A DNA stretch of 64,000 nt, from positions 1,178,001-1,242,000 of the forward strand of contig NZ_CP107811.1 in assembly GCF_036346105.1 (NCBI RefSeq). The letters run 5' to 3'. A program made the position numbers and the translations under genes. The first letter of the stretch is position 1. Every line of letters begins with the position of its first letter. The DNA is from Streptomyces sp. NBC_00539 (GTDB lineage: Bacteria > Actinomycetota > Actinomycetes > Streptomycetales > Streptomycetaceae). Positions 1-8,090 of the stretch are shown in pieces. The notes beneath the pieces are model-generated. The model was not told the DNA's origin. It worked only from the letters and a program-made list of their open reading frames with translations, and searched no databases.

Positions 1-1122
1 TGGCTGCTGTACCTGTCGATCGTGAACGTGGGGCAGACCTGGTACTCCTTCGGCTGGGAGTCGCTGCTGCTGGAGGTGGGCTTCCTCGCCGTCTTCCTCG
101 GCAACGCCCGGACGGGGCCGCCGGTGCTGGTGCTGTGGCTGCTGCGGTGGGTCGTGTTCCGGGTGGAGTTCGGCGCCGGGCTGATCAAGATTCGGGGCGA
201 CGCCTGCTGGCGCAAGCTCACCTGCCTCTACTTCCACCACGAGACGCAGCCGATGCCGGGACCGCTGAGCTGGTTCTTCCACCACCTGCCGAAGCCGCTG
301 CACCGGGTGGAGTGCGCCGCGAACCACGTGACGCAACTGGTCGTCCCGGTCCTGCTGTTCACCCCGCAGCCGGTGGCCTCGTACGCCGCCGGGATCATCG
401 TCGCGACGCAGCTGTGGCTGGTGCTGTCGGGGAACTTCGCCTGGCTGAACTGGATCACGATCGCGCCGGCGCTGTCCGCCATCGACTTCACGGGGCTCGC
501 CGGGCCGCCCCCGGCCGCGGCCTTCCGCCCGGCGCCACTGTGGTACGTGGTCCTGGTGTGCGCGGTGACCGCGCTGGTGCTCGTCCTCAGCCGGCATCCG
601 GTGGCCAACATGCTCTCCCGGCGCCAGGTGATGAACCGCTCCTTCGATTCCCTGCACCTGGTGAACACCTACGGGGCCTTCGGCACCGTGGGCCGGATCC
701 GGGACGAGGTCGTGGTGGAGGGCACGGCCGAACGGACGCCCCGCACTGACGGCGACTGGCTCGAGTACGGCTTCAAGGGCAAACCGGGCGATCCGCGCCG
801 CGCGCCCCGCCAGTTCGCCCCCTACCACCTGCGGCTCGACTGGCTGATGTGGTTCGCGGCCCTCTCCCCCGGTTACGCGCGGGACTGGTTCGGGCCGTTC
901 GTGGAGCGGCTGCTGTCGGGTGACCGGGACACCCTGCGCCTGCTGCGCCACAACCCCTTCCCCGACGCGCCGCCGGTGTACGTGCGGGCCAGGCTGTACC
1001 GCTACCGGTTCACGACCTGGCGTGAGCTCCGCGCGACGGGCGCCTGGTGGCACCGGACGCTGCTGCGCGAGTACCTGCCGCCCACCCGGCTCGCGGAGGC
1101 GGCCTGGTCAGAGCCCGAGTAG
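1..1122 (+). CDS. Lipase maturation factor family membrane protein (5' end missing)
   Basis: Polytopic membrane protein of the LMF1 family, which in animals helps lipases fold in the ER; the bacterial role is not established. The frame is open from base 1, so the start lies upstream. The visible part carries the family hallmark region: W-Y-S-F-x-W-E-S near the left edge, R-V-E-F-G-A-G-L-I-K-I-R-G-D, the Y-F-H-H-E-T-Q-P-M-P segment, then several hydrophobic helices and a soluble C-terminal domain rich in W, R and P. The TAG stop lies inside the 3' end of the convergent epimerase gene (15-bp overlap). Family assignment is confident; function is inferred only from the family. Confidence 0.88.
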   Translation, partial: WLLYLSIVNVGQTWYSFGWESLLLEVGFLAVFLGNARTGPPVLVLWLLRWVVFRVEFGAGLIKIRGDACWRKLTCLYFHHETQPMPGPLSWFFHHLPKPLHRVECAANHVTQLVVPVLLFTPQPVASYAAGIIVATQLWLVLSGNFAWLNWITIAPALSAIDFTGLAGPPPAAAFRPAPLWYVVLVCAVTALVLVLSRHPVANMLSRRQVMNRSFDSLHLVNTYGAFGTVGRIRDEVVVEGTAERTPRTDGDWLEYGFKGKPGDPRRAPRQFAPYHLRLDWLMWFAALSPGYARDWFGPFVERLLSGDRDTLRLLRHNPFPDAPPVYVRARLYRYRFTTWRELRATGAWWHRTLLREYLPPTRLAEAAWSEPE

Positions 1123-2091
1123 CGCCGCCTCCTCTTCCGGCGTCACGCCCTTGGCCGGCCGGTCGGGACGCTGCGGGGCGATACCGCCGAGGCCGCGGAG
1201 CCAGGCCCAGGTGTCGGCCACGGTCTCCTCGACGGGCCGGCAGTGCAGACCTGCGGCGAGGGCCTTGGTGACGTCGCCGCCGAACATGTACGCGTGCAGT
1301 TCGCCCGGCGGGAGCCAGACGGGCAGGGACGTCCACGGCTCGATGCCGGCTTCCGCGATCCTGGCCGGGTCGGTCCAGCGGAGCTCCGCCCCGCCTCCGG
1401 TGACGCGCACGCAGGCTTCCAGCAGGCCGGCCATCGTGGTGTGCCCGGGCGGGGACGCCAGGTCGTACGCGCCGCCGAGCCCGGCCCGGGCGGCTCGCAG
1501 GGTCCAACGGGCCAGGTCCCGTACGTCGATGTACTGGATCGGAAGGTCGCGCGGGCCGGGGGCGAGCATCGGGCCGCCCCGCGCGGCGCGGTTCAGCCAC
1601 CACGGCAGGCGGCCGACGTTCTCGTACGGGCCGAGGATCAGCCCGGCGCGCACCAGCAGGGCACGCCCGCCGAAGGCGTCGAGCGCGGCGAGTTCACCGC
1701 CCCGCTTGTCCTCGGCGTAGGCGGTGGCCTCCGCGTCGGGCGAGCCCCCGACGAGCGGGCCGTCCTCGGCCAGGCCTGCGGGGCCGGGGAACCCGTACAC
1801 CGAGCGGCTGGAGACGTAGGCGTACCGCCCGGCCCGGTCCGCGAGCAGCCGGGCGGTGTCGCGCACGGCGGTGGGGGCCCCGCTCCAGGTGTCGACGACG
1901 AAGTCCCACTCCCCCTCGGCGAGCGCGGCCAGGCCGTCGGGGGCGGTGCGGTCTCCGTGGAGCGCGGAGGTTCCCGGAGGGGGCGCGTGGCGGCCGCGGT
2001 GGAAGACGGTGACGTCCCAACCCAGGTCCACGGCTTCTTCGGTGAGGGCGCGTCCGACGAATTCGGTGCCGCCCAGCATCAGTAGTCTCAT
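1108..2091 (-). CDS. NAD-dependent epimerase/dehydratase family protein
   Basis: Atypical SDR of about 327 residues. It begins M-R-L-L-M-L-G-G-T-E-F-V-G, a nucleotide-binding loop at the extreme N terminus, which supports the ATG at 2091. A Y-V-S-S-R-S-V-Y-G segment follows around residue 95 and an I-Q-Y-I-D-V-R-D-L-A-R-W segment near residue 190, both typical of NDP-sugar epimerase/reductase-like proteins. Substrate cannot be read. It is convergent with the lipase-maturation-factor gene and stands alone; upstream lies the terminator of the small gene at 2256-2429. Confidence 0.88.
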   Translation of the reverse strand: MRLLMLGGTEFVGRALTEEAVDLGWDVTVFHRGRHAPPPGTSALHGDRTAPDGLAALAEGEWDFVVDTWSGAPTAVRDTARLLADRAGRYAYVSSRSVYGFPGPAGLAEDGPLVGGSPDAEATAYAEDKRGGELAALDAFGGRALLVRAGLILGPYENVGRLPWWLNRAARGGPMLAPGPRDLPIQYIDVRDLARWTLRAARAGLGGAYDLASPPGHTTMAGLLEACVRVTGGGAELRWTDPARIAEAGIEPWTSLPVWLPPGELHAYMFGGDVTKALAAGLHCRPVEETVADTWAWLRGLGGIAPQRPDRPAKGVTPEEEAALLGL

Positions 2092-2192
2092 GCCGGTCAG
2101 CCTGCCCGCCGGGGACCCGGTCCGGAACCCTTGATCGCTTTCAGCGATGACGCCCAGGGCGTACGGGGCCCGGGACCCGTCGGGGACGTGGG

Positions 2193-2224
2193 GCGCCCCC
2201 GCCGCCGGGTCGGCGCGGGGGCGC
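2193..2224 (-). terminator. Hairpin after the 57-codon gene
   Basis: GCGCCCCCGC at 2193-2202 pairs perfectly with GCGGGGGCGC at 2215-2224 across a 12-nt loop. It lies about 30 bp past the stop of the small minus-strand gene and reads as its transcription terminator. No long T-run follows, as is usual in high-GC actinomycetes. Confidence 0.6.
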
Positions 2225-2255
2225 TGTGTCACCGAGGCCGCCAGGGCCGGTCGCT

Positions 2256-2429
2256 CTAGTCGATGCCGGGCAGGATGTGCGGCTCCGCCAGGTCGTCTTC
2301 GTAGCCCGCCAGCCGGATCGGCGCGGAACGGGCCCACACCTCGAGGCTGCCGAGTTCGTCGGAGCGGGCCTTGCCGTGCCGCCCCGAACGTTCCAGCAGG
2401 ACCTGGTCGGACTTCGTCAGTTCTGTCAC
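2256..2429 (-). CDS. 57-residue small protein, unknown function
   Basis: I do not recognise this family. The frame starts with GTG at 2429 behind a strong ribosome site (AAAGGAG, 7-nt spacing) and ends with TAG. The product is highly charged, has no Cys and no hydrophobic segment, and runs from VTELTKSDQVLLERSGRHGK to a hydrophobic/acidic end ...HILPGID. The third-position GC pattern is normal for a real Streptomyces gene, and the gene has its own 3' hairpin. Length and layout (charged N-terminal part, short distinct C-terminal part) would also fit a peptide precursor, but no modifying enzyme is adjacent, so that is only a possibility. Confidence 0.7.
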   Translation of the reverse strand: MTELTKSDQVLLERSGRHGKARSDELGSLEVWARSAPIRLAGYEDDLAEPHILPGID

Positions 2430-2852
2430 CGCGCACTCCTTTGTGTCGCGTAACCCGGCGGGCGAACCCCGCGTCGGGCAGGAATAAAGGGATACCGGAC
2501 GCGGTGGCGCCGTGATGGAGCGAGGGAGGGCCGTGGTGGGGCCCTTTCATGCGCTCAAGAGTACACATATGAGCGGGCCCCCGCTCGATGGAAAGGCAAA
2601 ATTCACTCGCGCCCTCTTGTGTCCTTCCCCTCTTCCCTGGGTCGGGAAGTCGTGTTCCCCGGGTCGGGAAGTCGTGGCACGGCGTGTCGGCGGCCGGTGC
2701 TCCGCCCGGGCCCGCGTGGGGGAGGACGGGCGAGCGGTACCGGAACCGGTGGCGCCGGGACGTGCGCGCGTACGACCGCCCGCCGCACGGCCCGGGACGA
2801 CCGCGCCCCGGCCTCCACGAGGGAGACCGGGGCGCGAGCAGGGCTGTACCGC
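2430..2852. other. 423-bp intergenic region with a 22-bp-spaced direct repeat
   Basis: No convincing gene. Contains the ribosome site and presumably the promoter of the small minus-strand gene, a 16-bp palindrome GAGCGGGCCCCCGCTC at 2573-2588, and a 16-bp direct repeat GGGTCGGGAAGTCGTG at 2639-2654 and 2661-2676 (22 bp apart, two helical turns). The locally AT-richer stretch around 2555-2615 is the likeliest promoter position. Confidence 0.5.
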
Positions 2853-4334
2853 TTACCAGTTGGCGGGCGCGTAGTCCTTGAGGAAGACGCCGTACAGATC
2901 CTCGCCCGCCTCGCCGCGGACGATCGGGTCGTAGACCCGGGCCGCGCCGTCCACCAGGTCGAGCGGGGCGTGGAAGCCCTCCTCCGCGAGACGGATCTTG
3001 TCCGGGTGCGGGCGCTCGTCGGTGATCCAGCCGGTGTCCACGGCGGTCATCAGGATCTGGTCCTTCTGGAACATCTCCTGGGCGCTGGTCCGCGTCAGCA
3101 TGTTGAGGGCGGCCTTGGCCATGTTGGTGTGCGGGTGCCCGGCGCCCTTGTAGCCGCGGCTGAACACGCCTTCCATCGCCGAGACGTTGACGACGTAGCG
3201 GCGGCCCGCCTCGGCCGCGGCCATCGCCGGACGCAGCTTGCTGATCAGGATGAAGGGCGCGGTGGAGTTGCACAGCTGCACTTCGAGGAGCTCGATCGGG
3301 TCCACCTCGGACACCGTCTGGATCCAGCTGTTGGTGTCGTGCAGGTCCGGGACCAGGCCGCCCGCGTCGATGGCGGTACCGGCCGCGATGCGCTCCAGAG
3401 AGGCGGAACCGGAGACCAGCGCGAGTTCGGTGATGTCCTGCGCGCTGAGCTTCTCGCCCTTGCCGGTGGGCAGGGCGGCGACCCGGTCGACGGTGCCGCT
3501 GCCGAACGTGCCGATCACCTCGGCGGAGGGCAGCTCGCCGGCCGGCAGCGGGGCGCTCTCGGCGGCGACCAGCTCGCTGTAGGCGCCCGGGGACCGGCGC
3601 ACGGTCTGGGCCGCGTTGTTGATCAGGATGTCGAGCGGACCCTCTGCGGCGACCGAGTCGGCGAGCGCGACGACCTGCGCGGGGTCGCGGAGGTCGATGC
3701 CGACGATCTTGAGGCGGTGCAGCCACTCGGAGCTGTCCGGCATCGCCTTGAAGCGACGGATCGCGTCATTGGGGAAGCGGGTGGTGATGGTGGTGTGGGC
3801 GCCGTCGCGCAGTAGCCGCAGCGCGATGTACATGCCGATCTTGGCGCGGCCGCCGGTGAGCAGGGCGCGGCGGCCGGTCAGGTCGGTGCGGGCGTCGCGG
3901 CGCGCCCGGTTGAAGGCGGCGCAGTCCTGGCACAGCTGGTGGTAGAACGCGTCGACCTCGACGTAGCGCGTCTTGCAGACGTAGCAGGAGCGCGGGCGCT
4001 GGAGTATCCCGGCGATCGGGCCCTTGGTGGCGGCGGTCAGGGCGTTGCCCTGGGTCTCGTCGTCGATGCGCTCGGCGGAGCCGGTCGCGGTCGCCTCGGT
4101 GACGGCCTTGTCGTTGGCGGTCTTGGCGGCGCGGCGCTCTTGGCGGCGGCGCTGCTTGACCGTGCGGTACAGGCCGGCGGTGGCACGGCGTACGGTGACG
4201 GCGTCCGGGTGGTCGACGTCGAGCTTGTCCAGCTCGTCGAGGACGCTGAGGCAGAGGGCCAGCCGGTCGGGGTCGATGCCCGGGCCGTACGCCTGGTCGT
4301 CCCCGGTCACAGGGTTGTCTTCGGTCACCGTCAT
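2853..4334 (-). CDS. SDR-family protein with N-terminal Cys4-type segment
   Basis: A 493-residue protein. Residues 1-100 are helical and charged. A C-Y-V-C ... C-x-x-C segment follows at about 118-145, resembling a small zinc ribbon. Next comes a Rossmann fold opening with T-G-G-R-A-K-I-G (about residue 162) and an N-N-A-A motif. Where SDRs carry YxxxK, this protein has T-N-M-A-K, so the usual catalytic Tyr is not at that spot. Much longer than a classical SDR (250). ATG 4334 was chosen; an in-frame ATG at 4367 has no better ribosome site. It could be an oxidoreductase or a non-catalytic SDR-fold protein. Divergent from the DMT permease. Confidence 0.85.
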   Translation of the reverse strand: MTVTEDNPVTGDDQAYGPGIDPDRLALCLSVLDELDKLDVDHPDAVTVRRATAGLYRTVKQRRRQERRAAKTANDKAVTEATATGSAERIDDETQGNALTAATKGPIAGILQRPRSCYVCKTRYVEVDAFYHQLCQDCAAFNRARRDARTDLTGRRALLTGGRAKIGMYIALRLLRDGAHTTITTRFPNDAIRRFKAMPDSSEWLHRLKIVGIDLRDPAQVVALADSVAAEGPLDILINNAAQTVRRSPGAYSELVAAESAPLPAGELPSAEVIGTFGSGTVDRVAALPTGKGEKLSAQDITELALVSGSASLERIAAGTAIDAGGLVPDLHDTNSWIQTVSEVDPIELLEVQLCNSTAPFILISKLRPAMAAAEAGRRYVVNVSAMEGVFSRGYKGAGHPHTNMAKAALNMLTRTSAQEMFQKDQILMTAVDTGWITDERPHPDKIRLAEEGFHAPLDLVDGAARVYDPIVRGEAGEDLYGVFLKDYAPANW

Positions 4335-4547
4335 GGCCGCTGCCGTTCCTTGCTCACTCGTCCGCATCCGCCTGCTGCGGAGGTCCCAAAACCGCAACTG
4401 TACGACAGGGCACACGTCCGGCACCAAACCCGCGGGCGGGCTCCTCACGGAGTGCGAGGAACCATCACGGTACGCAAGGGAGCCGGGGTCGAAGCCGGGC
4501 GGGGCAGGGTCAGGAATAGGCCGGTCGGGTGGGGCATTGTGGACAAC

Positions 4548-5813
4548 ATGAGTGCCTTGGCGCTGTCGGTCCTGCTCTGCCTCGCGTCGGCCGTGGCGTA
4601 CGCCGCGGGCGCGATCGTCCAGGAGCGGGTCGCGGACGGCTCGCCGGACCGTTTCTACGCCCCGCTCCACCGGCCCGTCTGGTGGGTGGCGGTGGCACTG
4701 AACGGCCTCGGCGCGGCACTCCACGTCCTCGCGCTGGCCTACGGGCCACTGAGCCTGGTGCAGCCGCTCGGTGCGCTGACCATCGTCTTCGCGCTCCCGA
4801 TGGCGGCCGTGTTCGTACGGCGCCGGGCGGGCGCGGCGGCCTGGCGCGGGGCGCTGCTGGCGACGGCCGGGCTGGCCGGGCTGCTGGCGCTGACGGGCGG
4901 CGACCGGGACCCGGGGCGGACCCTGACGGGCGGCGAGCAGGGCCTGCTGATGAGCGTGACGGCGGCGGGGGTGACGGCGCTGGTCCTGGTGGCGCGCCGG
5001 GTGCGCCGGGTGGTGCTGCGCGGTGTGCTGCTGGCCGCCGCCGCCGGAACCGCCTTCGGCATGGCCTCGGTGTTCACCAAGTCGGTGGCCGACGGCTTCT
5101 CCCTGGACGCGCCGTTCTCCCGCTGGCCCGAACTGCTGGCCATCGCCGTCCTGGCGTCCGGCGGCCTGCTGCTGTCGCAGGCCGCCTACCGGGGTGCGGG
5201 GCTGACGGCGCCGCTGGCGACGGTCACGGTGGTGGACCCGGTGGTGGCCGCGGTGGTCGGCCTCTCGCTGTTCGACGAGGGCTTCCGGTACGGGTACGCG
5301 GGGACGGCGGCGGCCCTGGTGAGCGGCGCGGCGGCGGCGGCCGGCCTGATCCTGCTCACGGCCGCGCCGCCGCCCGTACGGGGGTCAGATGTCGACGCCC
5401 CGCCCGCGGAGGTACTTGAGGGGGTCGATGTCGGTTCCGTACCCGGGCCCGGTGCGCATCTCGAAGTGGAGGTGCGGTCCGGTGGTGTTGCCGGTGGAGC
5501 CGGAGCGGCCGATGCGCTGACCGCCGGAGACCTGCTGCCCGGCCTTGACGCCGAGGGCGGAGAGGTGGGCGTACTGGGAGTACCGGCCGTCGGCGTGCCG
5601 GATGACGACCTGGTAGCCGTACGCCCCGGCCCAGCCGGCGGAGAGGACGGTGCCGGGCCCGACGGCCTTGATGCTGGTGCCGGTCGGGACGGGGAAGTCG
5701 ACCCCGGTGTGGTAGCCGCTGGACCAGGAGGAACCGGCGACGTGGTACGCCGTTCCGAGCGCGGCGTCGACCGGCGCGGTGAAGCCCGCGGACGCCGTCC
5801 CCTGCTTCGCTGA
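4548..5813 (+). CDS. DMT/EamA-like permease with an abnormal antisense C-terminal tail
   Basis: About 275 residues of alternating hydrophobic helices with two related halves, as in drug/metabolite transporters: M-S-A-L-A-L-S-V-L-L-C-L-A-S start, then Q-P-L-G-A-L at the end of the first half and a matching second-half segment. The substrate is unknown. The recognisable protein ends near base 5370, where relatives stop. The frame then stays open for about 145 further codons of low-complexity Gly/Ala/Asp sequence lying antisense to the M23 peptidase domain of the next gene. A lost stop or a base-call frameshift near 5370 is likelier than a real tail. GTG 4539 is an alternative in-frame start. 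Confidence 0.65.
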   Translation: MSALALSVLLCLASAVAYAAGAIVQERVADGSPDRFYAPLHRPVWWVAVALNGLGAALHVLALAYGPLSLVQPLGALTIVFALPMAAVFVRRRAGAAAWRGALLATAGLAGLLALTGGDRDPGRTLTGGEQGLLMSVTAAGVTALVLVARRVRRVVLRGVLLAAAAGTAFGMASVFTKSVADGFSLDAPFSRWPELLAIAVLASGGLLLSQAAYRGAGLTAPLATVTVVDPVVAAVVGLSLFDEGFRYGYAGTAAALVSGAAAAAGLILLTAAPPPVRGSDVDAPPAEVLEGVDVGSVPGPGAHLEVEVRSGGVAGGAGAADALTAGDLLPGLDAEGGEVGVLGVPAVGVPDDDLVAVRPGPAGGEDGAGPDGLDAGAGRDGEVDPGVVAAGPGGTGDVVRRSERGVDRRGEARGRRPLLR

Positions 5814-6632
5814 CGCGGACTCGGCGGCCTTCGTCTGTTCGGGCTTGGCCTGCTCGGGCTGCGTCTTCTGCGGCTGTGTCTTCTCGGGTCGGGGGGCGGC
5901 CGGCTGTACGGGCTTGACCGGCTCGGCGACCCGCGGCGGCTTCTCCGGGTTCTGGGAGGGCGGCGCGACGGGGGCGGCGGTGATGCGCAGCGTGAGCCGC
6001 TGGCCGGGGAAGATCAGGTTCGGGTTGCCGCCGATGGTGTCCCGATTGGTCTCGTACAGCGCCTGCCAGCCGCCTTCGACGTGCTGGCCGGTGGCGATCG
6101 CCGAGAGCGAGTCCCCGGGGGCGACGACGTACGGGTTCGGCAGGACCGTGGTGTCGGTCGGTCGGGTCGGGCTCGGGGCCTGCACCCGGGTGGCCTCGGG
6201 AGCCGCCTGCTTCTGGCGCGGGATCGCGGCGGGTGCCCCAGCGGGGGCGGGGCCGCTGCGGCTCAGCCCGGCCTGCGGTCCGCAGGCGGGCCAGGCGCGG
6301 GGCCCCTGGCCCTTGAGCACCTTCTCGGCCACCGCGATCTGTTGGTCCTTGGTGGCCAGGTCGGCGCGGGCCGCGAAGGCGGTTCCGCCGAAGGCGCGCC
6401 AGGTGCTCTGGCTGAACTGGAGGCCGCCGTAGTAGCCGTTGCCGGTGTTGACGTGCCAGTTGTTGGTCGACTCGCAGGCAGCGACCTTGTCCCAGGTGCC
6501 GATGGAGGCCGCGTGGGCGGCCCCGGCTCCGATGAGCGGCAGCGCGATCCCGGCGCCACCCGCGGTGACGGCGAGCGAGGCGCGGTTGATGCTGCTCGGC
6601 TGGTACCGGCGGTGCCGGCCCCGTACACCCAT
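5385..6632 (-). CDS. Secreted Rpf-like transglycosylase / LysM / M23 peptidase
   Basis: Cell-wall hydrolase of 415 residues. A signal peptide ends around A-A-H-A-A-S (about residue 43). The resuscitation-promoting-factor-type transglycosylase domain follows (W-D-K-V-A-A-C-E-S ... G-G-L-Q-F, about 45-115). Then a Pro/Ala linker, a LysM domain with Y-V-V-A-P-G-D-S-L-S (about 170-225), a Lys/Pro/Gln-rich spacer, and a C-terminal M23 (LytM) endopeptidase with H-T-G-V-D and H-L-H-F zinc motifs intact. It should cut both glycan and peptide cross-links. The start is ATG 6632 with AAGGGGG five bases upstream. Tail overlaps the DMT frame. Confidence 0.92.
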   Translation of the reverse strand: MGVRGRHRRYQPSSINRASLAVTAGGAGIALPLIGAGAAHAASIGTWDKVAACESTNNWHVNTGNGYYGGLQFSQSTWRAFGGTAFAARADLATKDQQIAVAEKVLKGQGPRAWPACGPQAGLSRSGPAPAGAPAAIPRQKQAAPEATRVQAPSPTRPTDTTVLPNPYVVAPGDSLSAIATGQHVEGGWQALYETNRDTIGGNPNLIFPGQRLTLRITAAPVAPPSQNPEKPPRVAEPVKPVQPAAPRPEKTQPQKTQPEQAKPEQTKAAESASAKQGTASAGFTAPVDAALGTAYHVAGSSWSSGYHTGVDFPVPTGTSIKAVGPGTVLSAGWAGAYGYQVVIRHADGRYSQYAHLSALGVKAGQQVSGGQRIGRSGSTGNTTGPHLHFEMRTGPGYGTDIDPLKYLRGRGVDI

Positions 6633-6812
6633 GGGAGCCCCCCTTGAAGACGTGCCGGAACCGCACAAGCTAACGGCGCCGGTGGAGGCTGACAATAGCG
6701 ACAACCGGCTGTCTCCGAGGGGGAATTGACGCTTTGCCCGCTGACCTGCCCCGACGGCGCCGCGAGGTGCGGTGTCGGGCGGCGCGGGCCAGGGAGGATC
6801 CGGAAGAGACGG

Positions 6813-7049
6813 CTAGCCCGCGGCGCGGCCCAGCGGCCCGGGCTGCGGGATCGGGGCCGGCCCCGGGGGCGGCGGCACCGGATCGGGCTCCGGCACGGGA
6901 CCCGGGATCGGGGGCGCGGGACGCGGCACCGGGTCGGGCTCGGGGAAGGGTCCGGGCCCCGGCCGGGGCGCGGGGACCGGGTCGGGCTCCGGGGTGGGGG
7001 GCTGCGTCTGGTCTTCGTCTTCGTCGAGCACCACGAGGTTGAGCACCAT
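6813..7049 (-). CDS. Small acidic proline-rich protein with PEPDPVP repeats
   Basis: A 78-residue frame starting M-V-L-N-L-V-V-L-D-E-D-E-D and then almost wholly repeats of P-E-P-D-P-V-P type, ending G-R-A-A-G. A good ribosome site (GGAAGG, 8 nt) precedes ATG 7049; GTG codons just upstream are alternatives. No signal peptide or helix is visible. The repetitive tail is probably extended and flexible. Function unknown; the hydrophobic/acidic head followed by a polyproline tail is the only structural clue. Confidence 0.6.
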   Translation of the reverse strand: MVLNLVVLDEDEDQTQPPTPEPDPVPAPRPGPGPFPEPDPVPRPAPPIPGPVPEPDPVPPPPGPAPIPQPGPLGRAAG

Positions 7050-7104
7050 ACGCACCACCTTCCCCGGAACCGGGCGGGTACGCCCGTCGGCGTCCGTCGG
7101 CCGC

Positions 7105-7725
7105 CTACGGGCGCAGGGCCGCGGCCAGCCCGGTGGAGGGGCTGCTCAGGACGGGCACCGCCGTCCGCACCAGGTCCGCCGCGCCCGCCATCGACGCCTG
7201 GGCGAGGAGGATGACGTCCGCGTCGGCGACCTCGTCCGCCGCGCGGGCCACCCGGCTCAGGTACCCGTCGGTGTCCCCCGCCTCGAAGCACTCCCACGCC
7301 TCCGCGACCAGGTGCGTGCGTACGGTGACGGCCCGGCCGGCGGCCTCCTGCTCCAGCAGCTCCAGCGTCGGGGCGACGGTGGACCGGACGGCGGCGAGTA
7401 CGACGATCCGGGGGCCGGCGTCCACGGCCGCGGCCGCCATGGGCCGGTCCACGCGGAGCACGGGCCGTCCGAGGGCGGGTGCGAGGGACTCGGCGACGGC
7501 CCCGATCGTCGAGCAGGTGACCAGCACCGGCCCGTTCGCCCCGGCGAGGGCCTCCCGCACGCCGGGAGCCACCGACGCGGGCCCGTGCGTACGGGCCCGC
7601 TCCAGCAGCTGCGGGACGACGAGGTGCCGCAGCACCGCCCCGGCGTGGTCGCGGTCCCGCAGCGCGTCGAAGACCGGGACGTGGACCGGGGAGGTGTGCA
7701 GCAGGGTCAGGGCCCGGCCGCTCAC
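7105..7725 (-). CDS. Aspartate/glutamate racemase-family protein
   Basis: A 206-residue protein of the Asp/Glu/hydantoin racemase fold. The first active-site Cys is present in V-T-C-S-T-I-G (about residue 67). The second site, normally G-C-T/G-C-A, reads A-Q-A-S-M-A-G, so the second catalytic Cys is absent. It may be a degenerate racemase or act by another mechanism. The GTG start at 7725 overlaps the TGA of the GNAT gene (GTGA), making it the third gene of panD-GNAT-racemase. A role in aspartate supply for PanD would fit, but is inference. Confidence 0.85.
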   Translation of the reverse strand: MSGRALTLLHTSPVHVPVFDALRDRDHAGAVLRHLVVPQLLERARTHGPASVAPGVREALAGANGPVLVTCSTIGAVAESLAPALGRPVLRVDRPMAAAAVDAGPRIVVLAAVRSTVAPTLELLEQEAAGRAVTVRTHLVAEAWECFEAGDTDGYLSRVARAADEVADADVILLAQASMAGAADLVRTAVPVLSSPSTGLAAALRP

Positions 7726-8075
7726 CAGCGGCCGGAGTCCGCGATCAGCTGGGCCTTCGCCGCCTCGGCCACCCCGGCGGGGGCGGCGGGAGCCTCGTCG
7801 GGATGTTTGGCGGCCCAGGCCGCCGCGTAGGGACACAGCGGGACCACGGGAACCCCTTCGGCTGCGGCGATCGCGTAGAAGGTCCTCACCAGCTGCCCGC
7901 CGATCCCGCGGCCCTCGTGGCCCGGCTCGACGATGGTGTGCACGGCGACCAGCGCGCCGGGCTCCCCGGCGAGCACGAAGTAGGCGATGAACCCGACCAC
8001 CGCCCCGCCCTCGATGGCGAGCAGCCGCCCCGCCTTCCGGTCGTCCTCGAACTCGATCGCCTGGTTCTCGGCCAT
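7722..8075 (-). CDS. GNAT-family N-acetyltransferase
   Basis: Compact 117-residue acetyltransferase. It shows the acetyl-CoA loop in H-T-I-V-E-P-G-H-E-G-R-G-I-G-G-Q-L (about residues 46-62), preceded by G-F-I-A-Y-F-V. The C-terminal part P-L-C-P-Y-A-A-A-W-A-A-K-H-P matches the YjdJ-like short GNATs. It lies 15 bp after panD and shares a 4-base overlap with the racemase. In enterobacteria a GNAT-fold protein, PanM/PanZ, promotes PanD maturation; adjacency here invites the comparison but sequence similarity was not tested. Ribosome site GGGGGAGC directly before ATG. Confidence 0.9.
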   Translation of the reverse strand: MAENQAIEFEDDRKAGRLLAIEGGAVVGFIAYFVLAGEPGALVAVHTIVEPGHEGRGIGGQLVRTFYAIAAAEGVPVVPLCPYAAAWAAKHPDEAPAAPAGVAEAAKAQLIADSGRW

Positions 8076-8090
8076 GCTCCCCCGCTCCCC

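Noticed and set aside
2512-2874. Small plus-strand frames in the gap before the SDR gene
   Set aside because: Several overlapping frames of equal quality, none with a good start site or coding pattern.
1108-3726. 872-codon minus-strand frame covering the epimerase and beyond
   Set aside because: Only 1108-2091 resembles a protein family; the remainder runs through the terminator, microgene and the SDR gene out of frame.
6633-6812. c-di-AMP (ydaO) riboswitch before the Rpf-like gene
   Set aside because: Looked for because some Streptomyces rpf genes have one; I could not find its conserved core in the short leader.
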